Part shown: positions 9,545-18,087 of the stretch, one piece after another
Layout: each line of letters starts with the position of its first letter
How positions within the stretch are numbered: position 1 is the stretch's first letter
NCBI GenBank assembly: GCA_023369685.1
Contig: SACZ01000002.1
Location: forward strand, 868,001-932,000
DNA length: 64,000 nucleotides
Direction: 5' to 3'
Origin: Prolixibacteraceae bacterium JC049
GTDB taxonomy: Bacteria; Bacteroidota; Bacteroidia; Bacteroidales; Prolixibacteraceae
The notes under the pieces: generated by a model
The model's database searches: none
Seen by the model: only the letters and a program-made list of their open reading frames with translations
Told to the model about the DNA's origin: nothing
Position numbers and translations under genes: made by a program

Positions 9545-9577
9545 AAGGATTTTCTCATGCCGAGGGAATCCTTTTTT
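9545..9577 (+). terminator. Terminator after menB
   Basis: A 12-bp stem (9545-9556 with 9562-9573, two G-U pairs) with loop ATGCC and a following T run (9572-9577). Confidence 0.75.
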
Positions 9578-9605
9578 GTTATACTAATTGTTACTAAAAT
9601 GGTAT

Positions 9606-9613
9606 TACCTTTG
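9606..9613 (+). promoter_or_regulatory. Promoter -7 element upstream of menA
   Basis: TACCTTTG fits TAnnTTTG. No clear TTTG at the expected distance was found. It lies after the terminator and 125 bp before menA, so menA-menC-menE probably have their own start site. Confidence 0.45.
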
Positions 9614-9738
9614 GGTTAGGGATTGGAGCAATTGTTTGAGCTCATTTTTTATATCGATAAAAAATAGCGAGTGCGTAAAGCCCGGCCGGAGCGAAAGCGA
9701 AGGCAACCTCCAAAATAATTAATGAGAATTTAGATTAA

Positions 9739-10650
9739 ATGGCATCAGTAAAAGACTGGATTGAAGCGGCGAGATTGCGAACGCTTCCTTTGGCAATTTC
9801 GGGAATAATTGCCGGTGGAGCGGTAGCTGTGGTAGATGGGAAAATTGACGTTAAGATTACTTTGTTGGCTGTGCTAACAGCTTTGTTATTGCAGGTTTTA
9901 TCGAATTTTGCCAATGATTTTGGCGACTCGGAAAAGGGAACGGATAACGAACACAGAGTTGGTCCGGAGCGAACCGTGCAATCGGGCGCCATAAGTGCGA
10001 AACAGATGAAAAGTGCCATGGTTATGACATCGGTGCTGGCTTTGGCGGCAGGAGTTTGGTTGATTGTAGAAGGAATGTTGGGCATGCCGGTAATGGGCTG
10101 GATTGTTTTTGGTTTGTTAGGCGTTTTATCCATTGCGGCGGCCATAATGTACACGGTTGGAAAACGACCTTACGGCTACATGGGACTGGGCGATTTGATG
10201 GTTTTCGTGTTTTTTGGTCTGGTGAGTGTGTTGGGAACGGCCTATTTGAATAACCATATGGTGAGCTTGAGCGGAGTTTTGATGGCTTATGTTGTTGGGG
10301 CTTTAAGTGCCGGAGTACTGAATTTGAATAATATGCGCGATGCCGAAAATGATAAGGCGTCGGGAAAAAATACATTGGCAACAAAATTGGGAGAAATGGG
10401 AGCAAAACGTTACCATTTTTTCTTGATTACGAGTGCAACGTTGGCTTATGCTGTGTCGTTAGAATTGGCAACGGATTTTTCTCTTAAATGGTTGGGACTG
10501 GCTCCTGCTATTTTATTACAGAAAGATTTGTTGGCAGTATTTAAAACCAAGGAAAAAGCGAAGCTCGATCCGTTTTTGAAGAAATTGGCCATTGGAACAT
10601 TCTTGTTGTCGGTGGCTTATTTGTTGGTTGTAACACTAATTGGTAAGTAA
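9739..10650 (+). CDS. menA: 1,4-dihydroxy-2-naphthoate polyprenyltransferase
   Basis: A 303-aa UbiA-superfamily membrane protein that prenylates and decarboxylates DHNA to demethylmenaquinone. The first Asp-rich motif is NDFGDSEKGTDNEHRVGPER and the second is NNMRDAENDKASGKNTLA; both bind the Mg-diphosphate of the prenyl donor. Eight or nine hydrophobic segments span the rest. Its TAA overlaps the menC start by one base (TAATG at 10648-10652). Confidence 0.94.
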   Translation: MASVKDWIEAARLRTLPLAISGIIAGGAVAVVDGKIDVKITLLAVLTALLLQVLSNFANDFGDSEKGTDNEHRVGPERTVQSGAISAKQMKSAMVMTSVLALAAGVWLIVEGMLGMPVMGWIVFGLLGVLSIAAAIMYTVGKRPYGYMGLGDLMVFVFFGLVSVLGTAYLNNHMVSLSGVLMAYVVGALSAGVLNLNNMRDAENDKASGKNTLATKLGEMGAKRYHFFLITSATLAYAVSLELATDFSLKWLGLAPAILLQKDLLAVFKTKEKAKLDPFLKKLAIGTFLLSVAYLLVVTLIGK

Positions 10651-11699
10651 TGCTAAAGGCCGAATTTAAAAAGTATCAGTTGCAGTTTAAGCGTCCGGCG
10701 GGTACATCGCGTGGCGTTTATAAAGTGCGCGACTGCTGGTTTATTCGTGTATGGAACACCGAAAATCCGGATGTTTTTGGTTGGGGAGAATGTGCGCCAT
10801 TACCCGATTTAAGTTGCGATGCCTTACCCAATTACGAAACGATTTTATCAGAGGTATGTACCGATATCAACCGATATGAATACTGGATAAAAGATGGATT
10901 GGTGGAATGGCCATCCATCCGGTTTGGTTTGGAGACTGCCATTTTAGATCTGAATGGTGGAGGCAAACGTATTCTTTTCGATATGGATTTTGCCGAAGGC
11001 CGACAAACGCTTACCATAAATGGCTTGATTTGGATGGGTGATGTGGCTTTTATGAAAGAGCAAATTGCCCTGAAATTGCAGCAAGGATTTCGCTGCGTGA
11101 AAATGAAAATTGGTGCCATCGATTGGGAGAATGAGTTGGCCATATTAAAAGAGATTCGGAAAAGCTATAGTGCCGACATTTTAGAGCTTCGGGTGGATGC
11201 CAATGGAGCATTTGCAGTGAACGAAGTGCAGGATGTGTTGAAGCAATTAAGCGAGTTGGATATTCATTCCATTGAACAACCCATAAAACAAGGGCAATGG
11301 AAAGAGATGGCCGCTTTGTGTGCATCATCGCCAGTTGGAATTGCGCTGGACGAGGAGTTGATTGGTGTACATGACTGGCACGAAAAAAATGAACTGCTAG
11401 ATACGATCAAGCCGCAATATATTATTCTGAAACCTAGTTTGCATGGTGGACTGAAAGGAAGTGGAGAGTGGATTAAATTGGCCGAAGAACGAAATATTGA
11501 CTGGTGGATCACTTCGGCATTGGAATCGAATATTGGCTTGAATGCCATTGCGCAATACACTGCATTGTTTGATAGTCGGATGCCCCAAGGATTGGGAACA
11601 GGACAATTGTTTGTGAATAATTTCGAATCGCCATTGACATTGGATGGCGACCAACTACGATACGATACCACCAAAGAGTGGACAATTGATTTAGACTGA
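10650..11699 (+). CDS. menC: o-Succinylbenzoate synthase
   Basis: A 349-aa enolase-superfamily enzyme that dehydrates SHCHC. The barrel shows the catalytic lysine pair in CVKMKIG, metal ligands in LRVDANGAF (D), SIEQPI (E) and IALDEELIG (D), and the second lysine in ILKPSLHGG. The N-terminal capping domain covers about 1-110. One-base overlap with menA and 6 bp before menE indicate one operon. Confidence 0.93.
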   Translation: MLKAEFKKYQLQFKRPAGTSRGVYKVRDCWFIRVWNTENPDVFGWGECAPLPDLSCDALPNYETILSEVCTDINRYEYWIKDGLVEWPSIRFGLETAILDLNGGGKRILFDMDFAEGRQTLTINGLIWMGDVAFMKEQIALKLQQGFRCVKMKIGAIDWENELAILKEIRKSYSADILELRVDANGAFAVNEVQDVLKQLSELDIHSIEQPIKQGQWKEMAALCASSPVGIALDEELIGVHDWHEKNELLDTIKPQYIILKPSLHGGLKGSGEWIKLAEERNIDWWITSALESNIGLNAIAQYTALFDSRMPQGLGTGQLFVNNFESPLTLDGDQLRYDTTKEWTIDLD

Positions 11700-11705
11700 A
11701 GCATT

Positions 11706-12758
11706 ATGAGGTATTTTCAGATTGATGGAGTGCATTACCGAAAGGATGAACTAATTGCTAAAGCTGAAGCCGTTTTGAAGGACGATACAGTTGCTGAATG
11801 GGAGCAATTGGTATGGCAGTTTATACTGAATTGGTTCTCGGATGAGGAAGCCGTTGAGGTACAGACTTCGGGGAGTACGGGTGCACCTAAAAAGATGAAG
11901 ATACAAAAGCACTATTTCCGCAATAGTGCGCGCATGACATTAGACTTTCTTGGATTGAAACCGGGAGATAGTGTTTTGCTTTGTCTTTCGGCTGGATATA
12001 TTGCTGGAAAAATGATGATTGTAAGAGCTTTGGAAGGCGGATTAAATTTGATCTTAAGTGAGCCCTCATCCAATCCGATGAAAGCAATTAATCAGTCGGT
12101 AGATTTTGCTGCGATGGTACCTATGCAAGTGGAGAAAGTGTTGAATGAATCGGGGGAATTTGCACTGCTGAAGGTGCGAAAACTGATTATTGGCGGAGCG
12201 GCTATTTCGCCAGAATTGGAACAGCAACTATTGCCATTGAAAAACCAGGTGTTTGCAACCTATGGGATGACAGAAACAGTTTCACATGTGGCTTTACGTA
12301 GTGTTTCCGGAACGAAATGTAGTGCTGCATTTCAGCCATTGGCAGGTGTCGAAATCAGTAAGGATGAAAGAGGCTGTCTGATGATAAATGCACCTCGGTT
12401 AGCTGCTGAAATGGTGATAACCAACGATGTGGTCGAGATCAATTCCGATGAAACGTTTCAGATATTGGGACGAATTGACAACGTAATAAATAGTGGGGGA
12501 GTAAAAGTTTTTCCCGAAGCAGTGGAACGCAAAATTTCTCATTTGATTGGTGATCGGTTTATAATCACAGCTCAACAAAATGTGCTGTTGGGACAACAGG
12601 TAACACTTCGTATTGAAACCGATAATTCAGAAAAATACGACTGGGTAGAACTGCAGAATAAGATAAAAGAAGTGGTGCATCCGTTTGAGTGTCCAAAATC
12701 GATTGAGTTTGTGAAAGTTCTAAATGAAACAGCCACAGGAAAGATTATTCGAAGGTAG
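11706..12758 (+). CDS. menE: o-Succinylbenzoate-CoA ligase
   Basis: A 350-aa ANL-superfamily AMP-forming ligase. The P-loop-like motif is TSGSTGAPKKMKI. The adenylate-binding region is TYGMTETVSHVALR, and LGRIDNVINSGGVKVFPE is the hinge-containing A8 region. The C-terminal catalytic lysine is in NETATGKIIRR. It is about 100 residues shorter than E. coli MenE, mostly in the N-terminal part, as is common in Bacteroidota. Last gene of the men locus. No menH is present in this window. Confidence 0.93.
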   Translation: MRYFQIDGVHYRKDELIAKAEAVLKDDTVAEWEQLVWQFILNWFSDEEAVEVQTSGSTGAPKKMKIQKHYFRNSARMTLDFLGLKPGDSVLLCLSAGYIAGKMMIVRALEGGLNLILSEPSSNPMKAINQSVDFAAMVPMQVEKVLNESGEFALLKVRKLIIGGAAISPELEQQLLPLKNQVFATYGMTETVSHVALRSVSGTKCSAAFQPLAGVEISKDERGCLMINAPRLAAEMVITNDVVEINSDETFQILGRIDNVINSGGVKVFPEAVERKISHLIGDRFIITAQQNVLLGQQVTLRIETDNSEKYDWVELQNKIKEVVHPFECPKSIEFVKVLNETATGKIIRR

Positions 12759-12832
12759 ATTTTCTTCACTCTTCATTTTAGAGATATAATTACTATTTTT
12801 ACCGCTCGTTTAAAACTGTTAAACAACTGATT

Positions 12833-13114
12833 ATGGTACAAGGAATATTTCTTTTTGCTGTTGGATTCTTTCGTACATTGGTAGTTATTATAGTCGTACT
12901 TTGGATTTTCAGAATCATTGGACGCTATGTAATGCCATTGGTAATGAAAGGCTTCGTGAATAAGATGCAGCAGAAAATGCAGGATCAGATGAATCAGCAG
13001 CAACGCCCTCAGCGCAACGAAGGAGATGTAACCGTTGAGTTTGATGGTAAAAAGAAAAAGAAATCGGCAGGATCTGAAAAGGGAGAATATGTTGATTTTG
13101 AAGAAGTAGATTAA
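12833..13114 (+). CDS. DUF4834-type small membrane protein
   Basis: A 93-aa protein with one N-terminal membrane helix (about 5-28, FAVGFFRTLVVIIVVLW), an amphipathic Q/M-rich stretch (MQQKMQDQMNQQQ) and a charged C-terminal tail ending YVDFEEVD. This organisation matches the Bacteroidota DUF4834 family, of unknown function. It precedes glyQS by 34 bp with no terminator between, so they are probably cotranscribed. Confidence 0.78.
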   Translation: MVQGIFLFAVGFFRTLVVIIVVLWIFRIIGRYVMPLVMKGFVNKMQQKMQDQMNQQQRPQRNEGDVTVEFDGKKKKKSAGSEKGEYVDFEEVD

Positions 13115-13148
13115 AGAAAAATAACAAAAAAATAAATTAGAACACGAT

Positions 13149-14702
13149 ATGGCTCAGGAAGATGTTTTTAAGAAACTGGTTGCCCATTGTAAAGAGTATG
13201 GTTTTGTATTTCAGTCGAGTGAGATTTACGACGGCTTAGGTGCAGTTTACGACTATGCTCAGAATGGAGTTGAATTAAAGAATAACATCAAAAAATATTG
13301 GTGGGATAGTATGGTATTGCTTCACGAAAATGTGGTGGGTATCGACTCAGCTATTTTCATGCACCCTACAATTTGGAAAGCATCAGGGCACGTAGATGCA
13401 TTTAATGATCCACTAATTGACAACAAAGATTCGAAGAAGCGTTACCGCGCCGATGTTCTAATCGAAGACCAACGTGCTAAATTCGAAGATAAGATTGAGA
13501 AAGAGGTTAAGAAAGCGAAGAAACGTTTTGGTGAAAGTTTCGATGAAGCTCAATTCCTGGAAACTAACCCACGAGTTTTAGCTAATCAGAAGAAAATTGA
13601 TGAGTTAAACGATCGTTTCACAAAAGCACTTAACGATAATGACTTGGAGGGGTTACGTCAGATTATCGTGGACTATGAAATTGCTTGTCCAATTTCAGGA
13701 ACACGCGAATGGACTGAAGTACGTCAGTTTAACTTGATGTTCTCTACCGAAATGGGATCGACTGCCGATGGAGCGCAGAAGATTTACCTTCGTCCAGAAA
13801 CTGCTCAGGGTATTTTTGTAAACTACCTGAATGTGCAGAAGACTGGTCGTATGAAGATTCCTTTCGGAATTGCTCAGATTGGTAAAGCTTTCCGTAATGA
13901 GATTGTGGCTCGTCAGTTTATTTTCCGTATGCGTGAATTCGAGCAAATGGAGATGCAATTCTTCGTTCGCCCTGGTTCAGAGTTGGATTGGTTCAACAAG
14001 TGGAAAGAGACTCGTATGAGCTGGCACCAGGCATTAGGATTCGGAGAAGAGAATTACCGTTTCCACGAGCATGAGAAGTTGGCTCACTATGCCAATGCAG
14101 CAGTAGATGTTGAGTACCGTTTCCCATTCGGATTTAAAGAGGTGGAAGGTATTCACTCACGTACCGATTTTGACCTTTCTCAGCACCAGGAATTCTCAGG
14201 TAAGAAGATTCAATATTTCGACCCGGAATTGGGTGAATCATATACTCCATACGTTGTAGAAACGTCAATCGGTGTCGACCGTATGTTCCTACAGGTAATG
14301 TCGGCTGCTTACTGTGAAGAAGAAGTAGAAGCGGCTAATGGTAAGAAAGATAAACGTGTAGTATTGAAGTTACCTCCAGTATTGGCTCCGGTTAAATTGG
14401 CTGTTATGCCATTGGTTAAGAAGGATGGTCTACCAGAAAAAGCTCGCGAAATTATCGACTCATTGAAATTCGACTTTAACTGTCAGTACGACGAGAAAGA
14501 TTCAATTGGTAAGCGTTACCGTCGTCAGGATGCTGTAGGTACTCCTTTCTGTGTAACTGTCGATCACCAATCGTTGGAAGATAATACAGTAACTATTCGT
14601 TACCGCGACACTATGGAGCAGGAGCGTGTAGCTATCGATCAGTTGCAGTCAATCATTGGATCACAAGTGAATTTCAAGTCACTTTTTGCAAAGATTAAGT
14701 AA
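13149..14702 (+). CDS. glyQS: Glycyl-tRNA synthetase, single-chain class II
   Basis: A 517-aa enzyme of the archaeal/eukaryotic-like homodimeric type, charging tRNA-Gly. Visible motifs: GFVFQSSEIYDGLGAVYDY at the N-terminus, the class II motif 2 region FRNEIVARQFIFRMREFEQME, IHSRTDFDLSQHQ, and motif 3 in TSIGVDRMFL. The anticodon-binding domain fills about 410-517 (VAVMPLV-like region PVKLAVMPLVKKDG). Codon use is clean and there is a clear terminator right after the stop. Confidence 0.96.
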   Translation: MAQEDVFKKLVAHCKEYGFVFQSSEIYDGLGAVYDYAQNGVELKNNIKKYWWDSMVLLHENVVGIDSAIFMHPTIWKASGHVDAFNDPLIDNKDSKKRYRADVLIEDQRAKFEDKIEKEVKKAKKRFGESFDEAQFLETNPRVLANQKKIDELNDRFTKALNDNDLEGLRQIIVDYEIACPISGTREWTEVRQFNLMFSTEMGSTADGAQKIYLRPETAQGIFVNYLNVQKTGRMKIPFGIAQIGKAFRNEIVARQFIFRMREFEQMEMQFFVRPGSELDWFNKWKETRMSWHQALGFGEENYRFHEHEKLAHYANAAVDVEYRFPFGFKEVEGIHSRTDFDLSQHQEFSGKKIQYFDPELGESYTPYVVETSIGVDRMFLQVMSAAYCEEEVEAANGKKDKRVVLKLPPVLAPVKLAVMPLVKKDGLPEKAREIIDSLKFDFNCQYDEKDSIGKRYRRQDAVGTPFCVTVDHQSLEDNTVTIRYRDTMEQERVAIDQLQSIIGSQVNFKSLFAKIK

Positions 14703-14723
14703 TCTGAAATCAGATATAAACAG

Positions 14724-14755
14724 AAAAGGTGAAGCATTGGCTTCACCTTTTTTTG
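14724..14755 (+). terminator. Terminator after glyQS
   Basis: A 12-bp perfect stem (14724-14735 with 14740-14751) with loop ATTG and a T run to 14754. The A-run on the other side lets it serve the convergent minus-strand gene as well. Confidence 0.85.
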
Positions 14756-14769
14756 TTATTAGGGACATG

Positions 14770-15573
14770 TTATCTTCTATTATAGGAATTATCCCAATAT
14801 TTACTTTTTTTACGAGTTCTGGAGTGCTGCTCAATTGTTCGGTTCTCAAAGTTAATTAATAGAAAGAATTCAAAATTACCTTCCATTTTTTTTATGTTTT
14901 TAGAGATAAGCCAAGCCCCATTAAGCTTATATATTGAAGATGTATAATTGTTTTTTAACTGTGGTGATTTAAAATCATAATACCCTAATGAAAGCCAACC
15001 TCTATCTAAGAATGATAATTGCTTTGGGGCAACAATTTTAAAACCTTTTCTTTGAGCCAGTTTATTGAGTCTGTCTTTTGATGATAACAAATTGTTTTTG
15101 CCCACCAACCCCACCAGTCTACCCAAGTGAAATACTTCACAAAAGGTACCTGCTATTTCTTTATCATGATTTACAAGACTATCTAACTTATTCGTGTGAG
15201 ATAAGTATTTCCAGATACCAATTTTATCACTTTTAGAGATGAAGCCGCAGGCAATTTGTTGATTTCCTCTGTAGAGCTTCTTGTATGTTAACTCAATAAA
15301 AGGATTGGAAACACTCTTGTAACTTAACTTCTTGTTGTTGTATTGGGTATGATATAAGAGGCCAGAGGAATTATGCTTGGTGGGTTTAATGTTTTTTGGG
15401 GATGTGAAAATATGAACTAAAGAATCATTTGCTCCACTTAGTTGAGTCGTGTCAATAAACTGAGTAATATCTAAGCTATTTAATAATCTAGTTTGCTTTT
15501 GAGCATTTGTTGAATGTTTCAATAGTATGAGTAGCGTAATTATCCCGAGAAATTTTATAAATGAAATCTTCAT
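14770..15573 (-). CDS. Secreted protein of unknown function
   Basis: A 267-aa protein with a signal peptide (about 1-24, ending STNAQ). I do not recognise the family. The middle section KIGIWKYL followed by LDSLVNHDKE resembles the MORN-like repeats of YwqK-type antitoxin or export proteins, but only one repeat is visible. The C-terminus is basic (RTRKKSKYWDNSYNRR). It is convergent with glyQS and stands alone. AT-rich with frequent K and N, somewhat unlike its neighbours, which may mean a late arrival. Confidence 0.6.
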   Translation of the reverse strand: MKISFIKFLGIITLLILLKHSTNAQKQTRLLNSLDITQFIDTTQLSGANDSLVHIFTSPKNIKPTKHNSSGLLYHTQYNNKKLSYKSVSNPFIELTYKKLYRGNQQIACGFISKSDKIGIWKYLSHTNKLDSLVNHDKEIAGTFCEVFHLGRLVGLVGKNNLLSSKDRLNKLAQRKGFKIVAPKQLSFLDRGWLSLGYYDFKSPQLKNNYTSSIYKLNGAWLISKNIKKMEGNFEFFLLINFENRTIEQHSRTRKKSKYWDNSYNRR

Positions 15574-15661
15574 ATAGTAACAAAATAAGCTGTTTATTAC
15601 ATAAAGTTATAGATGTATGGAGATAGGAGCAATGCTTTGGAAATGTTGTTGAGCATAAAAC

Positions 15662-15691
15662 AAGAAGGCTAGGTAAAGACCTAGCCTTCTT
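15662..15691 (-). terminator. Terminator after the 43-aa membrane peptide
   Basis: A perfect 13-bp stem (15662-15674 with 15679-15691), loop AAAG, followed on the minus strand by GTTTTATG. It starts 4 bp past the stop codon of the small gene at 15696-15827. Confidence 0.8.
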
Positions 15692-15695
15692 GTTA

Positions 15696-15827
15696 CTAAT
15701 TATCGCGTTTCTGAAAGTTCTCTTTTTGTTTCTTGTTGTATTTAGAGATAGCGAGGAATATTACTGCAATGACAAATATTACTCCTATAATGCCGTATCC
15801 CCAAAGTACGTATTCTTCCGTAGACAT
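15696..15827 (-). CDS. 43-aa single-pass membrane peptide
   Basis: A short open frame starts at ATG (15825-15827 complement) and stops with TAG at 15696. The peptide begins MSTEEYVLWGYGIIGVIF, continues as one hydrophobic helix (about residues 8-29), and ends in a basic tail NKKQKENFQKRDN. The layout (short acidic N-terminus, one helix, Lys-rich C-terminus) is that of a genuine small membrane protein. A strong terminator immediately follows the stop codon, which supports expression. It lies downstream of the YbjQ, SPFH and NfeD genes and may be a partner of that membrane cluster. No family recognised. Confidence 0.6.
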   Translation of the reverse strand: MSTEEYVLWGYGIIGVIFVIAVIFLAISKYNKKQKENFQKRDN

Positions 15828-15828
15828 A

Positions 15829-15898
15829 TATTCAGGATTTTAAGATTACTGGATAACGTTGTTCTGAGATCTGAAAATCAGAATATCCGAAGATCTGT
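15829..15898. repeat. Degenerate ATCTGA-rich intergenic tract
   Basis: Words TTCAGGATTTTAAG, TACTGGATAACG and CTGAGATCTGAAAATCAGA recur in related form at 17385-17460 and 5226-5335. Confidence 0.35.
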
Positions 15899-16213
15899 CT
15901 ATGATAACTTCACAGCTGTACCGTAAGCTAAAATCTCAGAAGCACCTTGCATAATCATCGATGTGGTGAATCGGATATTGATAACAGCATCGGCTCCCAT
16001 TTGTGCAGCGTCTTGCTGAAGGCGTTGAAGGGCTTGCTCTCGTGCATGAGCTTGAAGTTTTGTGTATTCTTCAATTTCCCCACCTACAATGTTTTTAAGG
16101 CCGGCAAAAATATCACGACCAATGTTTCTGGCTCGAACAGTACTACCACGGGCAATACCTAAAATCTCTTCAATTTTTCTTCCAGGAATATTTTCTGTTG
16201 TTGATAATAGCAT
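15899..16213 (-). CDS. YbjQ/UPF0145 family heavy-metal-binding-like protein
   Basis: A 104-aa protein covering the whole YbjQ family length. Diagnostic segments: LSTTENIPGRKI at the N-terminus, IARGSTVRARNIGRDI, and MGADAVINIRF with AYGTAVKL at the C-terminus. The family forms a pentameric beta-rich fold; its physiological role is not established. It lies downstream of the SPFH gene on the same strand, separated by a 155-bp word-repeat tract. Confidence 0.9.
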   Translation of the reverse strand: MLLSTTENIPGRKIEEILGIARGSTVRARNIGRDIFAGLKNIVGGEIEEYTKLQAHAREQALQRLQQDAAQMGADAVINIRFTTSMIMQGASEILAYGTAVKLS

Positions 16214-16250
16214 AAAAATGAATTTTAGATGGTTAGCATATTCGAATTAA

Positions 16251-16365
16251 CCGATTTTTAGATAGTGATTTTCTGTAATCGAATAATCCGAATTTTTGTT
16301 TGTTGCCAGATTCTCAAATTTCGTTTCTGAGTATCCGAGAATCTAGCAATCCAATTATCTGGGAA
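16251..16365. repeat. Degenerate ATC/GAATC-rich intergenic tract
   Basis: Contains GTAATCGAATAATCCGAAT and CTGAGTATCCGAGAATC, related in wording to the other intergenic tracts of this region. Confidence 0.35.
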
Positions 16366-16368
16366 ATT

Positions 16369-17346
16369 CTATTTTCCTAGTAGGTCTTTAATTCCTCCAA
16401 TAGAGCTTAAAATTCCAGAAGCTTCGTATGGTAAGTATACCGTTTTATTGTTATCACCTTCTGTCATTTCTTTAAATGTCTCTAGGTATTTCATAGCTAC
16501 CATGTAGTTTACAGGGTCGCCATTTTTCTCGATAGCTTCACTTACTTTGCGAATAGCTTCAGCTTCAGCAATTGAACGCTTAACACGTGCTTCTGCCTCT
16601 CCTTCTGCATTAAGAATAGCAGCTCTCTTTTCTCCTTCAGCGCGGTTGATTTCTGATTCTTTGAAACCTTCAGCCTCAAGAATTTGTGCTTTCTTCATAC
16701 CTTCAGCTTCCAAAATTCTTGCTCTTCGGTCACGCTCGGCACGCATTTGCTTTTCCATTGCATCGCGAATATCGCGTGGAGGATTAATATCCTGAAGTTC
16801 AACACGGTTTACTTTCACTCCCCACTTATTGGTGGCTTCATCTAAGATGATTCGAAGTTTACTGTTGATAGTATCGCGTGATGTTAATGTTTCGTCTAAA
16901 TCCAACTCACCAATTACGTTACGAAGTGTAGTTTGAGTCAATTTTTCAATGGCATTTGGAAGGTTCTCAATTTCGTATACTGCTTTAATCGGATCCATAA
17001 TTTGGAAGTAAAGCAATGCATTGATTTCTGTTCCTACATTATCGCGGGTAATTACATTCTGACGAGGGAAATCGTATACTGTTTCACGAAGATCGATTCG
17101 ATCTTTTGTTTTGAAGTTTACAATTTTGCGTCCTTCGAAATCTTCTCTAACATATCGCCAAGTGATTTTTCGTGGCTGGTCGATGATTGGAATAATTACG
17201 TTAATACCAGAAACCAGTGTGCGGTGGTATTTTCCTAGTCGTTCAATAATGGTTGTTTCCGACTGCTTGATAATGCGGATACCTGATGCCGCAAATACGA
17301 TTACAAAAACGGCAAGTACTATAAGAATTATAACTGTTGCATCCAT
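16369..17346 (-). CDS. SPFH/Band 7 membrane protein (paraslipin-type)
   Basis: A 325-aa stomatin/prohibitin-like protein. One N-terminal membrane anchor (about 3-22) is followed by a Band 7 domain (about 25-190; IIERLGKYHRTLVSG, VELQDINPPRDI). A long coiled-coil stretch rich in A/E/R follows (about 190-275; MKKAQILEAEG repeats) and a C-terminal QmcA-like segment with YLPYEASGIL. Such proteins build large membrane microdomain oligomers and are commonly paired with NfeD proteins, exactly as here, where an NfeD gene lies upstream on the same strand. No protease motif. Confidence 0.94.
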   Translation of the reverse strand: MDATVIILIVLAVFVIVFAASGIRIIKQSETTIIERLGKYHRTLVSGINVIIPIIDQPRKITWRYVREDFEGRKIVNFKTKDRIDLRETVYDFPRQNVITRDNVGTEINALLYFQIMDPIKAVYEIENLPNAIEKLTQTTLRNVIGELDLDETLTSRDTINSKLRIILDEATNKWGVKVNRVELQDINPPRDIRDAMEKQMRAERDRRARILEAEGMKKAQILEAEGFKESEINRAEGEKRAAILNAEGEAEARVKRSIAEAEAIRKVSEAIEKNGDPVNYMVAMKYLETFKEMTEGDNNKTVYLPYEASGILSSIGGIKDLLGK

Positions 17347-17384
17347 AGCTATTAATGATTATAGGGTTTAAAATTGTGTGTTAA

Positions 17385-17460
17385 TTCTAGATTTTTAAGG
17401 TTATTGGATATTCAGATTGATAGAAAGAAATCTTTTAGTTTATAGTAATCTGGATAGCGT
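17385..17460. repeat. Degenerate intergenic tract between SPFH and NfeD genes
   Basis: AGATTTTTAAGGTTATTGG and ATATTCAGATTGATAG echo the wording at 15829-15860. No coding capacity. Confidence 0.3.
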
Positions 17461-17528
17461 TTTTTATGTTCTTTCAATAAGGGTCAGGTTCTCGGATTTT
17501 AATAAGTGTTTGCATGGTGTTTAAATTA

Positions 17529-17972
17529 TTAGTTTACTTTTTGGACGAAAACGGTAATGCTTTCGAGTTGGGCTATTTCAACTAAAGTGCCTTTTTCAAT
17601 AGGCTCATCGTTTAGAGTTCTGGCTCTCCATTCGTCTCCATCGATGGCCACACGGCCTGTGTTATTATTATTGTCGATGGTTTCGGTTACATTGCCTCTT
17701 CTTCCGATTAGTGCATCGGTGTTAGTAGTTGTTCTGTCCGATTTTCGATAGGCATATCGTAATGCTATCGGGCGAATGGTAAAGAAGCTAATCAGGGTTC
17801 CAATGCAAAATATAATTATTTGCATTTCTTGACTTAAATTAAGAGATGCTGCGACAGTGGCTAGCAGTGCTCCAATACCAAAGTTAAACATGACAAATGA
17901 GGGTATAAATATTTCTAAAATAAAAAGGGTCATACTTGCTATAAACCAATAGTGCCAAACTTCGAATTCCAT
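17529..17972 (-). CDS. NfeD-like membrane protein
   Basis: A 147-aa short NfeD protein. The N-terminus MEFEVWHYWFIASM starts a block of hydrophobic helices (about 8-70), followed by a soluble OB-fold domain (about 82-145; LIGRRGNVTETI, GRVAIDGDEWRAR, VEIAQLESITVFV). The start is set at 17972 because the paralogue next door begins with the same residues; an upstream ATG at 18008 adds 12 residues without counterpart. It pairs with the SPFH protein downstream; NfeD proteins are thought to assist SPFH microdomain assembly. It is a paralogue of the NfeD half of the adjacent fusion. Confidence 0.92.
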   Translation of the reverse strand: MEFEVWHYWFIASMTLFILEIFIPSFVMFNFGIGALLATVAASLNLSQEMQIIIFCIGTLISFFTIRPIALRYAYRKSDRTTTNTDALIGRRGNVTETIDNNNNTGRVAIDGDEWRARTLNDEPIEKGTLVEIAQLESITVFVQKVN

Positions 17973-18087
17973 AATTAAAATGTTTTTGGTTGTTGATTCT
18001 GTTATCAAAGATAGATGCAGAACCAGGCATTTTTCAAGTGTTTTCCTTGTTTACTTACCCAAATGTCATGTTTTTCATGACCAAATG

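Larger units (their letters stand above)
9402..9738. other. Gap between menB and menA
   Basis: No gene is seen. In order it holds a MITE-like inverted-repeat element (9403-9517), a terminator (9545-9577), a promoter -7 element (9606-9613), and a locally GC-rich stretch at about 9672-9715 (AAAGCCCGGCCGGAGCGAAA) whose composition differs from the AT-rich surroundings and which I cannot assign. Confidence 0.6.

Noticed and set aside
9672-9715. GC-rich patch before menA as a small RNA gene or gene remnant
   Set aside because: No stable fold, promoter or terminator could be assigned; only its composition is odd.
14770-15573. Toxin-antitoxin function for the secreted 267-aa protein
   Set aside because: Only one weak YwqK-like segment and no partner gene; signal peptide argues for export.
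15690-15926. 78-aa plus-strand open frame
   Set aside because: It lies antisense to the 43-aa membrane peptide and into the YbjQ gene; hydrophobicity comes from the opposite strand.
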